Below, one piece after another: positions 1 to 11,227 of a DNA stretch of 64,000 nt; positions within the stretch are counted from its first letter, which is position 1; every line of letters begins with the position of its first letter. The position numbers were made by a program, and so were the translations under genes. Below the pieces are notes generated by a model. The model had not been told where the DNA came from. It searched no databases and worked only from the letters and a program-made list of their open reading frames with translations. Source of the DNA: Pseudomonadota bacterium (GTDB lineage: Bacteria > Myxococcota_A > Polyangia > Haliangiales > Haliangiaceae); the NCBI GenBank assembly GCA_022360315.1, contig JAKSDA010000633.1, positions 1 to 64,000 on the forward strand. Reading direction: 5' to 3'.

Positions 1-207
1 CTCGACGAATTGCAAGACCGAGTGCGAGCCGCGGCCCCCGAAGACCGCAAGGCCATCATAGAAACGGTCATCCCGGGAGAGCAGCCGTTTGGCATTGTTC
101 TGTGGCCCGATGGCAAGATCGACATTCGCGGCGCTATCCCCGTACCGACCGTGCCGACCGAGAGCCAAGTTGCCAAACCGAACACCTCACCAGGGCAAAC
201 CCAGTGA
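1..207 (+). CDS. C-terminal end of a truncated unknown protein
   Basis: The reading frame is open from the first base of the window to a TGA at 205-207, so the start lies outside. The visible 68 residues are acidic and basic mixed, with a segment PFGIVLWPDGKIDIRG that looks like a beta-strand pair, and a Pro/Thr-rich end. I do not recognise the family. A decayed copy of part of its coding sequence lies about 320 bases downstream (332-400), which suggests past duplication of this gene end. Confidence 0.45.
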   Translation, partial: LDELQDRVRAAAPEDRKAIIETVIPGEQPFGIVLWPDGKIDIRGAIPVPTVPTESQVAKPNTSPGQTQ

Positions 208-331
208 CAACCCGGCGGAGTTGAGGTCTGTCAACACCGAACAGGCGTGATGGGGCGACTACTCACGGGATCGCAAACGATCGAAGGAAATCAGGCGCGG
301 TGTCGGTATTCCTCGCTTGGGGACTGTCACG

Positions 332-400
332 CTCGAAGACCGCGTACGAGCCGCAGCCCCGGATGATTCACCGCAACACCTGATAGCGCAAAGTCGATGA
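332..400 (+). pseudogene. Decayed copy of the end of the preceding gene
   Basis: The frame 332-400 reads LEDRVRAAAPDDSPQ and then runs to a TGA. The same words occur at the left edge of the window (LDELQDRVRAAAPEDRK, bases 1-51). At the DNA level the motif gaccg(a/c)gt(g/a)cgagccgc(g/a)gcccc is shared. This looks like a remnant of a tandem paralogue or duplicated 3' end. It is too short to be a gene by itself. Confidence 0.35.
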
Positions 401-408
401 CCTGCCGG

Positions 409-448
409 CTGCCCTGAAATCCCCCCGCACGGGTTGATCTCAGGGCAG
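409..448 (-). terminator. Stem-loop downstream of the kinase gene
   Basis: Perfect 9-base arms CTGCCCTGA (409-417) and TCAGGGCAG (440-448) enclose a 22-base loop that can pair further through CCC/GGG. The hairpin lies 18 bases past the stop of the leftward kinase gene. There is no T-run after it on the minus strand, so it may be a transcript-end stabiliser or a Rho-assisted site and not a classical intrinsic terminator. Confidence 0.4.
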
Positions 449-465
449 GATCGCTCCCACGGGTC

Positions 466-2721
466 TCACCTGGTCAAGAGTGCCAGCTCGGTCTGGATCA
501 GCAAGTAAAGGATGCGCAAGAAGCGCGATTCGTCGCCCTGGTCGGCAAATTGCCGGCGCAACTCGGCAATGCTGGTGTGGCCGTCGAGACGATCACATAC
601 GGTATCCATGAGCTCGCCGAGCTGGAAGAGATCGGGGCTGGTGCGCCCGTCGGCAACCATGCGCGGTCGGCTGCGGGCGACTTTCTCGCCCCACTCGTCC
701 AGTCGGTTGAACGGCAGCGCCATCGCGCCAGCACCCAGCACCTCGAATGTATTGAGGTCGAGGGGAAAGACATCGCGCTGGTGCTCCCGGCCGCCGTACC
801 ACTCGAAATGGCCCTTGAACCAGGTGCATACGTCGATCAATTTGTCGCGTACTTGCCGGGTTAGATAGCGGAAAACATCGAGCGGCTTGAGCAGACCCAG
901 GGCGACCAGTGTGTCGCCCAGCTTGCCGCTGTGCTGGGGCATCACGGCCAGCGCCATGGACAGCTCGCCCGGCGACAATACACCGAGCTTGACCATGTAC
1001 TCGCCAAAAAGCTCGGTCGCCACATTCGACGATACATACTCGGGAATGCCATGGCGAACATAAATGTGCTTGGAAATGCCACCGATCGAGGTGACCAATA
1101 ACCCGGTGGCCCGCGATACGGCGAGACGGTAAATGACCGCAATAGGCGGACTCTCGGCAAAATCGCCCGCATCGTCGGGCTCTCCGGGAACCGGAGTGAC
1201 CAGTCGGCCCCCGTCAGAGTCGAATGCAGAGTCCAGAGATCGAGACTCGGCCAGCCCGCTGTCCTTGTCCTCCTCGACGCTGATCTCGCTGCCGTCAAAT
1301 TCACGCGCCGACGGCGAACCCAATGCACTCAGCGCCGCATCGATCGATGGGAACTGGCGGGGAACCGGGGTCGCCTCTTCTTCCTCGGTATCACTCTCCG
1401 ACTCGACGCGCTCGTCCGCTTCCTCCTCATCGACAGTTTTAACCGCCGACTCGCCATCCCGATCGAGCAGGGCTTCGGCCGTGCCGGGCACCTGCTGGAC
1501 CGGGCGATCAAAGCCGGGCAGCCGATTGGTGTCGACACATTCGATCTCCTGGGCCACCACGGCGTCGCCCATGTCTTCGACGTCGAGTACCGGCCCGCTG
1601 ATGTCTTCGTCCAATGCGCCAGCAGGAATGCCGCCGATCTGACTGGGCTCGCTGTAGTCGTCTTCGACGAATGCCGGCGTGGCCGGATCGATCGACTGCG
1701 CAACCGCCACGATCGGCCCGGAGCCCGTGCCGGACGCCATCTCGGTCACTTTTTGGCTGGCCTCGCTCATGCTCGCGCGCTTGCGCGCCCAGGCATCCTG
1801 GTACAGCGACTCCACAATCTGCGCGATGACCACAGGAGTCACCTGATGGCGGTGCATGGACAGCCATTCGGTCAGCGCCTCGCGAAATACCGCAGCCGTT
1901 TCGAAGCGGTCGTCGAGCTTTTTGTTCAGCGCCTTGCGCAAGATCCGGCCCAAATCGATCCCGATGTGACTGCCGTATCGATCGAGCCGATCGAGTTTGA
2001 CGTCGCGCACCATGAGCAGTACATCGAGGTCGTTGTGCGCAGCAAAAAGCCGGCGCCCGGTGAGCAACTCGGCGAGCACAATGCCGACCGAAAAAATGTC
2101 CGAACGAGCATCGAGCGGCTCGTCCATAACCTGCTCAGGCGACATGTAGCCGTATTTGCCCTTGAGAGTGCCGGCCCGGGTTTTGTGACTCTGCTGAGCG
2201 GCCCGGGCAATGCCAAAATCGACCAACTTGACCTCGCCGCGCCGCGATAAAAGGACATTGGACGGCGAAATGTCGCGATGGACAATGCCCAGTGGCTTGC
2301 CGTTTTCATCCTCTTGACTGTGGGCGTAGTCGAGGGCGTCGAGCACCTGCTCGATGATGTACACCGCAACCTCGGTCGGCATGCGAACCTTGCGATGGGC
2401 ACACTCGCGCAACACCGCCAGCGCATCCAGACCGTCGACAAACTCCATGGCAATGAAAAGCTCGTCGTCGTGATGCCCAAACTCATAGGTCTTGACAATG
2501 TTAGGGTGGCTCAGACGTTTGCCGAGCCGGGCCTCGTCGAGAAACATGGCGTTGAAATCAGGGTCGTCCACCATGTGCCGCAACAGGCGCTTGATGACCA
2601 TGGTCTGAACCATGGCATCACCACCCTGAACCTCGGCCAGGTAAATCTCAGCCATCCCACCCACAGCAAGCCGCTCGATGAGCTGAAATCGGCCGAGAGA
2701 TATCGGAAGGGCGCCCGACAA
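466..2721 (-). CDS. Ser/Thr protein kinase with DUF4388-like C-terminal domain
   Basis: 751 residues. The Hanks-type kinase domain (about 10-290) begins at GRFQLIERLAVGGMAEIYLA (glycine-rich loop), has the catalytic HRDISPSN, the DFGIA Mg-binding motif and the YMSPEQ activation-segment end. An acidic, low-complexity linker (about 300-520) follows. The C-terminal 220 residues (IYRLAVSRATGLLVTS... through the KLGDTLVALGLLKP segment) resemble DUF4388/PATAN modules that occur with myxobacterial kinases and regulators. The start is TTG at 2721, because an in-frame TAG lies 18 bases upstream and the kinase fold begins ten residues later. No transmembrane segment is seen, so it is probably cytoplasmic. 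It is divergent from the sigma-54 regulator and shares its upstream region. Substrates are unknown; a link to the secretion operon is only positional. Confidence 0.85.
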   Translation of the reverse strand: MSGALPISLGRFQLIERLAVGGMAEIYLAEVQGGDAMVQTMVIKRLLRHMVDDPDFNAMFLDEARLGKRLSHPNIVKTYEFGHHDDELFIAMEFVDGLDALAVLRECAHRKVRMPTEVAVYIIEQVLDALDYAHSQEDENGKPLGIVHRDISPSNVLLSRRGEVKLVDFGIARAAQQSHKTRAGTLKGKYGYMSPEQVMDEPLDARSDIFSVGIVLAELLTGRRLFAAHNDLDVLLMVRDVKLDRLDRYGSHIGIDLGRILRKALNKKLDDRFETAAVFREALTEWLSMHRHQVTPVVIAQIVESLYQDAWARKRASMSEASQKVTEMASGTGSGPIVAVAQSIDPATPAFVEDDYSEPSQIGGIPAGALDEDISGPVLDVEDMGDAVVAQEIECVDTNRLPGFDRPVQQVPGTAEALLDRDGESAVKTVDEEEADERVESESDTEEEEATPVPRQFPSIDAALSALGSPSAREFDGSEISVEEDKDSGLAESRSLDSAFDSDGGRLVTPVPGEPDDAGDFAESPPIAVIYRLAVSRATGLLVTSIGGISKHIYVRHGIPEYVSSNVATELFGEYMVKLGVLSPGELSMALAVMPQHSGKLGDTLVALGLLKPLDVFRYLTRQVRDKLIDVCTWFKGHFEWYGGREHQRDVFPLDLNTFEVLGAGAMALPFNRLDEWGEKVARSRPRMVADGRTSPDLFQLGELMDTVCDRLDGHTSIAELRRQFADQGDESRFLRILYLLIQTELALLTR

Positions 2722-2816
2722 GATCGGCAGAAAATTCTACCACCCCCGACAGTGCCCTTCCACTCCGCGATGTGTCGATGACAACCGTTTCTCGATACCG
2801 CTTTGTCAATCTGAGC

Positions 2817-2861
2817 TTGTCATTTTGACAATGACGACAAAGCTGATTGCCAAAATGACAA
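2817..2861. promoter_or_regulatory. Two tandem dyads, likely enhancer sites for an NtrC-type activator
   Basis: Site 1 is TTGTCA-TTT-TGACAA (2817-2831), a perfect palindrome. Site 2 is TTGCCA-AAA-TGACAA (2847-2861), one mismatch from it. Their centres are 30 bases apart, close to three helical turns, and lie about 137 and 107 bases before the predicted start site of the sigma-54-like promoter at 2935. The outer halves also form a 12-base perfect inverted repeat (2816-2827 with 2851-2862). A further TTGTCA half-site lies at 2803-2808. This is the classic layout of NtrC-family enhancers; the regulator encoded at 2975 is the natural ligand. Confidence 0.6.
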
Positions 2862-2934
2862 GAGAGTCGCTTCGAGGGAGGTCGCGTCTGTTGCCTAACT
2901 ATCCGTAATTTAAATTTTTCCTTGTTCGAGTATG

Positions 2935-2950
2935 TGGCACCGGAGTTGTA
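2935..2950 (+). promoter_or_regulatory. Sigma-54-like -24/-12 promoter
   Basis: TGGCAC-CGGAG-TTGTA matches the consensus TGGCAC-N5-TTGCW, with a perfect -24 box, correct GG-N10 spacing and one deviation (TTGT for TTGC) in the -12 box. It is preceded by an A/T-rich stretch (taatttaaattttt, from about 2907) of the kind bound by IHF. The predicted start site is about 2961, 14 bases before the ATG of the NtrC-type regulator; an AAGG ribosome site follows. Confidence 0.55.
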
Positions 2951-2974
2951 TGCTGGCAACTCTAAGGTAAATCC

Positions 2975-4600
2975 ATGAAGGTTGTCTCATTTCGACCCAA
3001 CACTGGACCATTGTCCCGACCGACTAATCGACGATCGGGCCGCGCGGCCATTCCGCTCGGTGAGATCTCCCCGTCCGTGCCGGGACGTCCGGCCCATGAT
3101 CCGACTCCGCTTCGCTCTGCGTCGCGCTCGTCTTCCCAGTTGTCTCCGGATACGCCGGCCGGCACTCCCCCCGGGGCGCGGGGCGACCAGTCCGACCTGC
3201 TCGGGGATCGCACGAGCTGGGATCCGGCCAGTGTCGTTTTGGTCGTGGATGACGAGGCAAGCATCGTGCAGTCGCTGACCAAGATCTTCGAGCGCGAGGG
3301 GTTGCGCGTGCTGAGCGCCTGCGATGGAGCCACCGGGCTCGAGTTGTTGCGCAAGCATCGGGTCGGCGTACTTCTCACCGATCTCATGATGCCCAAGACC
3401 ACGGGTATGGATCTGCTCAGAGCGGCCAAGACAGTCGCGCCGGAAACCGAAGTTGTGCTCATGACCGCTTATGGCACCGTGGAGACCGCGGTCCAGGCCA
3501 TGAAGGGCGGGGCGTACGATTTTGTGACCAAGCCGCTCAAACGCGCGCATGTGGTCCGGATCGTCAACAACGCTCTCGAGAAGCAATCGCTCGTGGTCGA
3601 GAATCGGGCGCTCAAGGCGCAGCTGGCCGAGAGGCGCCAGCGGGCCATCATCGGCACCTCGCTGGCCTGGCGCCGGACTATGGAGACGGTCCACCAGGCC
3701 GCGCCCAGCGAGGCGACCGTGCTTCTGCTCGGCGAGAGCGGAACCGGCAAGGAGCTTCTGGCCCGGGCGGTTCACGAAAACAGCACCCGCGCCGATAAGC
3801 CGCTGGTGGCGATCAACTGTGCGGCCATCCCCGAATCCATTCTCGAGGGCGAGCTCTTTGGCTACGAGAAAGGTGCGTTTACCGGTGCGACCACGGCCCG
3901 GGAAGGGCGCTTCGAAGCAGCTCACGGCGGTACTCTGTTTCTCGACGAGATCGGCGAGATGTCGCGCCACGTCCAGGTCAAACTTCTGCGCGTCCTGCAG
4001 GAAGGCGAGATCGAGCGGCTGGGCGGGAGCGGCAAGACCCGGCCGGTCGACATCCGTCTCATCGCGGCCACCAACGTCGATCTGGCCAAGGCAGTACAGG
4101 AGGGTCAATTCCGCGAAGACCTGTACTACCGACTCAATGTCATTCCGATCAATGTACCGCCGCTGCGCGAACGCCGGGACGATATACCCCTTTTATGCGC
4201 TCACTTCACCCAGGTCTACGCGGCCAAGAACGGCAAAGCCATCGCTGGATTTACCGAACGGGCATTGCAACACTTGATCGATTACAGCTGGCCGGGCAAT
4301 GTACGCGAGCTGGAGAACGCCATCGAACGCGCCGTTGTGCTCACCCGCAGTCCAACCATCGACGAGGACTCGCTGCCTCGCGAAGTACGCGACTCGGTGG
4401 TCCTTGCAGACGGCAGTCCGGCGCTGTCGTTTCCCATCGGTACACCGCTGTCCGAGATCGAGATGCGCGTCATTACCGAAACCCTGCGTCACACCGGGGG
4501 TGACAAGCGACTGGCAGCCAAACTGCTCGGCATTGCCACCCGAACCATCTATCGCCGGCTCGAGGCCGCTGGCGACCAGGGCGGGGAATCGGACGCATAG
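2975..4600 (+). CDS. NtrC-family sigma-54-dependent response regulator, first gene of the T2SS operon
   Basis: 541 residues. After an unusual 85-residue Pro/Ser/Arg-rich N-terminal extension comes a receiver domain (about 87-200) with acidic pair D92/D93, phospho-acceptor D136 and K186. The AAA+ domain (about 225-460) has Walker A GESGTGKE (253-260), the sigma-54 contact loop GAFTGA (300-305), Walker B TLFLDEIGE and YYRLNVIPI. A Fis-type helix-turn-helix ends the protein (DKRLAAKLLGIATRTIYRRLE). It should activate sigma-54 promoters after phosphorylation; no partner histidine kinase is adjacent. gspC starts 47 bases downstream on the same strand, so it probably heads the secretion operon. Its own upstream region carries two dyads and a sigma-54-like promoter, suggesting positive autoregulation. 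Confidence 0.9.
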   Translation: MKVVSFRPNTGPLSRPTNRRSGRAAIPLGEISPSVPGRPAHDPTPLRSASRSSSQLSPDTPAGTPPGARGDQSDLLGDRTSWDPASVVLVVDDEASIVQSLTKIFEREGLRVLSACDGATGLELLRKHRVGVLLTDLMMPKTTGMDLLRAAKTVAPETEVVLMTAYGTVETAVQAMKGGAYDFVTKPLKRAHVVRIVNNALEKQSLVVENRALKAQLAERRQRAIIGTSLAWRRTMETVHQAAPSEATVLLLGESGTGKELLARAVHENSTRADKPLVAINCAAIPESILEGELFGYEKGAFTGATTAREGRFEAAHGGTLFLDEIGEMSRHVQVKLLRVLQEGEIERLGGSGKTRPVDIRLIAATNVDLAKAVQEGQFREDLYYRLNVIPINVPPLRERRDDIPLLCAHFTQVYAAKNGKAIAGFTERALQHLIDYSWPGNVRELENAIERAVVLTRSPTIDEDSLPREVRDSVVLADGSPALSFPIGTPLSEIEMRVITETLRHTGGDKRLAAKLLGIATRTIYRRLEAAGDQGGESDA

Positions 4601-4647
4601 CCGGGCCAGTTGCACTGGCCGTGAACTCCAACCCAGGCGAGTAACGG

Positions 4648-5592
4648 ATGCAGGACTATATTCGCAAGTATTTCTGGCTGGTGGGCATCGTGGTCGTCGC
4701 GATATGCGCAGCCCTGGCCGGCAAGAGTGTCAATCATATTGTCGAGGGTCTCTTTCTCAGTGACTCGGCCAAACCGGCCAAGCCGGTGCAGGTGACCAAG
4801 GCCCGTACGCCGAAAAAAACCCGGCGCAGCAAGTTTGGCGATCCCCTGGCCAAGCGCAATATCTTCTGTGCCGAGTGCCAGCCCGTCGAGCCCTCCGCCG
4901 TGGCGGCCAATCCCGGTGATCCCAATTCGGTGCCGTTCACCGCGCTGCCGCTCGAGCTGGTCGCGACCAACGTGTCGCGCAACCCGGACGACTCGTTCGC
5001 CACCATCCGCAATACCACCAGCAAGTCGCAGGGCGCCTACTGGGTCGAACAGAGCATTCCCGAAGCCGGCAAGGTCGTAGCCATCGCCGGCCGCTATGTC
5101 GATTTCGAAAACCAGACCAGCAAGCGCCGCGAACGCATTGCCCTCATGACCACGATCACCAGAAAGAGCACGCCCAAGGCCACCCCCAGGCCGACACCGC
5201 CGCGCTCGTCGCGCAGCCAAAAAAGAGACGAGCTGTCCGCGATGATCGATGAGGGGGTCAAAAAGATCGACGACAACAACTACGAGATCGACGAGTCACT
5301 CCGCAGCAAAGTGCTGTCCAATCCGATGAGCGTGGCGCGCGGCGCGCGTATCGTACCCTCGGTCAAAAACGGCAAACCCAATGGGTTCAAGCTCTACGCC
5401 ATCCGACCGAGCTCGGTATACGCCAAGATCGGTTTTCGCAACGGCGATACCATCCACGCCATCAATGGTTACGACCTGACCACTCCCGACAAGGCGCTCG
5501 AGGTCTACACCAAACTCAAAGATGCCGGCAATCTGTCGGTCACACTGACCCGACGCGGCAAACCGGTGACCATCAACTACACGATCCGATGA
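4648..5592 (+). CDS. gspC: Type II secretion protein GspC (inner-membrane clamp)
   Basis: 314 residues. Short cytoplasmic N-terminus, one transmembrane helix (about 8-28), a Pro/Lys linker, then a homology region starting at DPLAKRNIFC and ending near residue 150, a Ser/Pro-rich spacer, and a C-terminal PDZ-like domain (about 220-312, KLYAIRPSSVYAKIGFRNGDTIHAINGYDL). GspC links the inner-membrane platform to the secretin GspD through the homology region, while the PDZ domain is implicated in substrate selection. Two cysteines (C74 and C77 in NIFCAEC) are unusual and could form a disulfide. Its stop overlaps the gspD start codon (ATGA). Confidence 0.9.
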   Translation: MQDYIRKYFWLVGIVVVAICAALAGKSVNHIVEGLFLSDSAKPAKPVQVTKARTPKKTRRSKFGDPLAKRNIFCAECQPVEPSAVAANPGDPNSVPFTALPLELVATNVSRNPDDSFATIRNTTSKSQGAYWVEQSIPEAGKVVAIAGRYVDFENQTSKRRERIALMTTITRKSTPKATPRPTPPRSSRSQKRDELSAMIDEGVKKIDDNNYEIDESLRSKVLSNPMSVARGARIVPSVKNGKPNGFKLYAIRPSSVYAKIGFRNGDTIHAINGYDLTTPDKALEVYTKLKDAGNLSVTLTRRGKPVTINYTIR

Positions 5593-8216
5593 GGACTGAC
5601 GTGACGACCGAAATGCTCTCGCCGCATCACTGCGGCGCTCGCTGCAAGCCAAAAACCCCAGCACGTCGCCGGCTGCGGGCCCGGGCGCGATTCGCCCGAC
5701 CCCGGCGCGGTGACAGCCATATGGAACATCTCTCATCCTCTGCTGGATATCTCTTTTCCCGGCTGGCAGCAGCCGCAGTGGCCGCGCTCCTGGTTTTGCT
5801 GCCGATGTCCGAAAAAAATGCCCTGGCCCAGGCAAACCGGCCAAATCAGGGCAATCAGGGCACGCAGACCGAAGTCGAGGAGGGTCTCTATAGTTGCGGC
5901 AAGGCCAAGGGGCGGGTTTCGGTGTCGTTTAAGCCCGATATCGAGCTCAAAGATCTGATCACCTGGGCGATGGGATTTACCTGCAAGAACTTCGTTTATG
6001 ACTCCGGCGTCGGCAATCGGAGCAAAAAAGTCACCATCATCGCGCCCAAGAAAATGTCCCCGCAGCAGGCCTGGCAGGTCTTTTTGGTCGCGATGAAAAC
6101 CATGAATCTCACCATCGTACCGCAGGGCAGTGTACTGCGGGTGATCGAGGCGGCTCAGGCCAAGAACGAGCCGCTGCCGCTGTACAAGCGAGGTGGCCCC
6201 GGGGCCACTGCCCAGCTCGTCCGCATGGTCATACGACCCGAGCACATCCCGGTCGAGGACCTCAACGTGGCCCTCAGCGGGCTCAAATCCAAGGACGGCC
6301 AGGTCACTGCACTGCCCAAGATCGGCATCGTGGTGATCACCGACTACGGCAGCATCATCAGCAAGATGCGCTCCCTTCTGGCCGAGATCGACCAGCCCAT
6401 CATCGGCGAGAGATTGTACATGATCAAGGTGCAGAACGCCGATGCCACCGAGTTGACCGGCAAGCTCAACGAGATTCTCACCACGTCCGCTCGGCCGCAG
6501 ACAAGCTCGTCGAGCAGGAGTAAAAAGCGCAGCAGCCGCAGCAAGAGGAGGCGCGATCAACCGGAGCCGAGCGGAGGCGAGATCGAGGCCGCTGTGCCGT
6601 CCAAGATGGTCGCCGACGAGCGCACCAATACGATCATCGTGGTGGCCAGCGAGGCGGCCTATCTCCGGGTCAGGTCGCTGGTAAAACGCCTCGACGTGGC
6701 CATCGGCATCGAGGGTGAGGGACGCATTCACGTCCACTATCTGCACAACGCCAATGCCGAAGAGATGGCCAATACGCTCACCGCCGTGATCAGCGGAGTG
6801 AGCCAGCCATCGACCCGCAACCAGGGCAATCGGCGGACCCCGGCGCGGCGACCCGCAACAACCGGAACCGCGGCCGGTTCGCCTGCATTCGAGGGCCAGG
6901 TTCGAGTCACTCACGACAAGCCGACCAACTCGCTGGTCGTCATCGCCTCGGTCAAGGATTACCTGGCGCTGAGAAACGTGGTGCAGAGGCTCGATATTCC
7001 CCGCCGCCAGGTATTCATCGAGGCCGTCATCCTCGAGGTGCAGGCCGACAATACCCGCGATATCGGCACCAGCTGGCACGGCGGCACCGCAACCGACGAC
7101 GGCGCTATCGCCCTGGGCGGCCTGCAGCACAGCTCCTTGCAGTCGATCAATCCAGCCTCGCTGGCCGGCCTCTCAGGACTGCTCGGCGGCGTGATCGGAC
7201 CTCTGCTCGACGAGTCGTCCGAACTTCTCGGCGTCAGCATTCCCTCCTTTGGCGTCCTCTTTCAAGCCCTGGCCACGTCGAATGACGTCAATATTCTGTC
7301 CTCGCCCCACCTTTTGACCACCGATAACGAAGAGGCCGAAATTTCGGTGGGAGAGAACATCCCCTACCAGTCGAGTTTTTCCAACTTCGGCACCGGCGGG
7401 CAGACCGGGACCGGAGGGTTTGCCATTCCGGTGCAATCGGTGCAGCGGCAAGACGTCGCGCTGACCCTCAAGATCACGCCCCACGTCAACGGTTCCGACA
7501 TGGTCCGTCTCGAGATCGATCAAGAGATTTCAGACATCGCCTCGCCCAACTTCGGAGGCCTGGGTCCGTCGTGGTCCAAGCGGACGATCAAGACCACCGT
7601 GGTGGTGCGCGACCAGCAGAGCATCGTGATCGGCGGATTGATGCGCGACCGCAATTCGTATACCGAATCCAAGATTCCCCTGCTGGGCGATATTCCGCTG
7701 CTCGGTTATCTATTCAAAGCCACTCAGACCCGCAAGACAAAGACCAACCTTCTGGTTCTGTTGACCCCCTATGTCATCAAGGACCAGATGGATATCGAGC
7801 AGATCGTCCAGCGCAAGGTCAGGCAGCGCAACGAGTTTATGCGGACGTTTTCCAGCTTTGCCCGCATAGATCTGACCGCGCAGATCGACTATCGGCGCAA
7901 ACGCGGATTGATCGAGGAGATCAATCATACCCTCGCGTCCATCGAACGGGACGCCGAGACCCTGCGTGAGGCCAATATGCGGCGCGACGGCGTCAAGGAA
8001 GGACTGATCGAATACGACGGCACTGAAAGCGATGCCGGCGGCAGCGGCGGAGGGGGCCCGAATCCCGAGGTCGAGGGTGGGCAGGGCGCCGGGCCGAGCT
8101 CGCGGGTCGAGCCGGGGCCGATCGAAAAGCGGCCAGGCGGGAAAAAAGCCAGCAAAGCCGCGCGCAAAAAAGCCCGCGAGATCGCCCGCAAAAAAGCCCG
8201 CAAAACCGCGGAGTAG
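5589..8216 (+). CDS. gspD: Type II secretion secretin GspD
   Basis: 875 residues from the ATG that overlaps the gspC stop. A typical signal peptide (MEHLSSS... LLVLLPMSEKNALAQ) begins at an internal ATG at 5721, so the first 44 Arg-rich residues may be an unusual extension or untranslated. N0 (about 75-150), then N1-N3 modules with a Ser/Arg/Lys-rich insertion (about 300-330) and a second low-complexity insertion near 410, then the secretin domain (about 465-735) with the IGGLMRDR and TELLVLLTP-like LLVLLTPYVIK signatures. A C-terminal coiled segment and a Lys/Ala-rich tail follow. It forms the outer-membrane pore. A small Cys pair near 97 and 132 is present. No pilotin gene is visible. Confidence 0.93.
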   Translation: MRTDVTTEMLSPHHCGARCKPKTPARRRLRARARFARPRRGDSHMEHLSSSAGYLFSRLAAAAVAALLVLLPMSEKNALAQANRPNQGNQGTQTEVEEGLYSCGKAKGRVSVSFKPDIELKDLITWAMGFTCKNFVYDSGVGNRSKKVTIIAPKKMSPQQAWQVFLVAMKTMNLTIVPQGSVLRVIEAAQAKNEPLPLYKRGGPGATAQLVRMVIRPEHIPVEDLNVALSGLKSKDGQVTALPKIGIVVITDYGSIISKMRSLLAEIDQPIIGERLYMIKVQNADATELTGKLNEILTTSARPQTSSSSRSKKRSSRSKRRRDQPEPSGGEIEAAVPSKMVADERTNTIIVVASEAAYLRVRSLVKRLDVAIGIEGEGRIHVHYLHNANAEEMANTLTAVISGVSQPSTRNQGNRRTPARRPATTGTAAGSPAFEGQVRVTHDKPTNSLVVIASVKDYLALRNVVQRLDIPRRQVFIEAVILEVQADNTRDIGTSWHGGTATDDGAIALGGLQHSSLQSINPASLAGLSGLLGGVIGPLLDESSELLGVSIPSFGVLFQALATSNDVNILSSPHLLTTDNEEAEISVGENIPYQSSFSNFGTGGQTGTGGFAIPVQSVQRQDVALTLKITPHVNGSDMVRLEIDQEISDIASPNFGGLGPSWSKRTIKTTVVVRDQQSIVIGGLMRDRNSYTESKIPLLGDIPLLGYLFKATQTRKTKTNLLVLLTPYVIKDQMDIEQIVQRKVRQRNEFMRTFSSFARIDLTAQIDYRRKRGLIEEINHTLASIERDAETLREANMRRDGVKEGLIEYDGTESDAGGSGGGGPNPEVEGGQGAGPSSRVEPGPIEKRPGGKKASKAARKKAREIARKKARKTAE

Positions 8217-8222
8217 ATCGTC

Positions 8223-9988
<1,766 letters not shown>

Positions 9989-9989
<1 letters not shown>

Positions 9990-11227
9990 TGCCGCTTTAC
10001 GCCTACAAAGGGATCGGAGCCAACGGCAAGACCACGGCCGGCGTAAAAGACGCCGACTCGCCCAAATTGTTGCGCCAGCTGATGCGCAAAGAGGGCGTGG
10101 TGGTTACCGAATTCGACATCTCCAAGGGTGGTAAAAAAGGCAAGGCCGGGGGCAGCGGGCTCAAAAAAGAGGTCAACCTGGGCGATCTCTTCGGCCGGGT
10201 GGGCAAGGGCGAGATCGCCGCCTTTACCCGTCAGCTGGCCACTCTATTGCGCGCCGGCATCCCCCTGGCCGAGGCCCTGGGCGCGCTTTTCGAACAGATC
10301 GAAAATCCCAAATTCAAGGCCATCGTCGGCGAGATCCGCCTGGCCGTCAACGAGGGCTCGTCCCTGGCCGACGCCCTGGCCAAACACCCAGTGGTGTACG
10401 ACAACCTCTACGTCTCGATGGTCCGGGCCGGCGAGCTGGCCGGCAACCTGGACGAAGTCCTGTCCCGGCTGGCCGATTTCATGGAGTCGGCCGGCCAGCT
10501 CAAGGCCAAGGTGCAGAGCGCGATGATCTACCCGGTTATCATGGCGCTCATCGCAGTGGTCATCATTGGCATTTTGATGGTCGCGGTGGTTCCCAAGATC
10601 ACCAGTGTATTTACCCAGCAGGGCAAGGTACTGCCCTGGCATACCAGTTTGCTGATCGGACTGTCCGATTTTATCGCCAACTACTGGTGGTTGATCGCCG
10701 GGCTCACCGCGGCCGGCATCTACGGCTTTCGGGCGTGGAGCCGGTCACCGGGCGGGCGGCCGGTCTGGCATCAATTTCTTCTCCGCGTCCCGATGGCCGG
10801 ATCGCTGATAAGGCAGCTGGCCATCAGCCGATTTACCCGTACCATGGGCACCATGCTCTCGTCCGGCGTTCCCATGCTGCGCGCGCTCGAAACCGCCAAG
10901 GAAATCCTCGGCAATGTGATCTTGATGGACGCGGTGGACAGAGCTCGCACCGCAGTATCCGAAGGCGAATCACTGGCCATCACCTTGCGCAAGAGCGGCC
11001 ATTTTCCGCCCACCGTGACCCATATGATCGCGGTGGGCGAGCGGGCCGGTGAACTCGAGTCCATGCTGCTGCGGGTCTCGGATGCCTACGAGAGCCAGGT
11101 TCAGACCCGGCTCGATCGCTTGACCGGCGTTCTCGAACCGCTGGTCCTGGTCTTCATGGGCACGTTTGTCGCATTCGTGATCTTTTCGATTCTGGTTCCC
11201 ATCATGGATATGAGTAGCTCGTTCTAG
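9989..11227 (+). CDS. gspF: Type II secretion inner-membrane platform protein GspF
   Basis: 412 residues with the N-terminal PLYAYKG signature, two repeated cytoplasmic GspF domains (about 75-200 and 275-395, each with FTR.L..(L/M)L.(A/S)G(I/V)P) and three transmembrane helices (about 178-205, 225-250 and 380-405). It is the polytopic core around which GspE, GspL and GspM assemble. It starts within the gspE stop (TGATG), implying translational coupling. A 114-base gap to gspG follows. Confidence 0.94.

Noticed and set aside
5733..7130. Leftward 465-codon open frame inside gspD
   Set aside because: Antisense shadow of the secretin gene with no ribosome site or family features.
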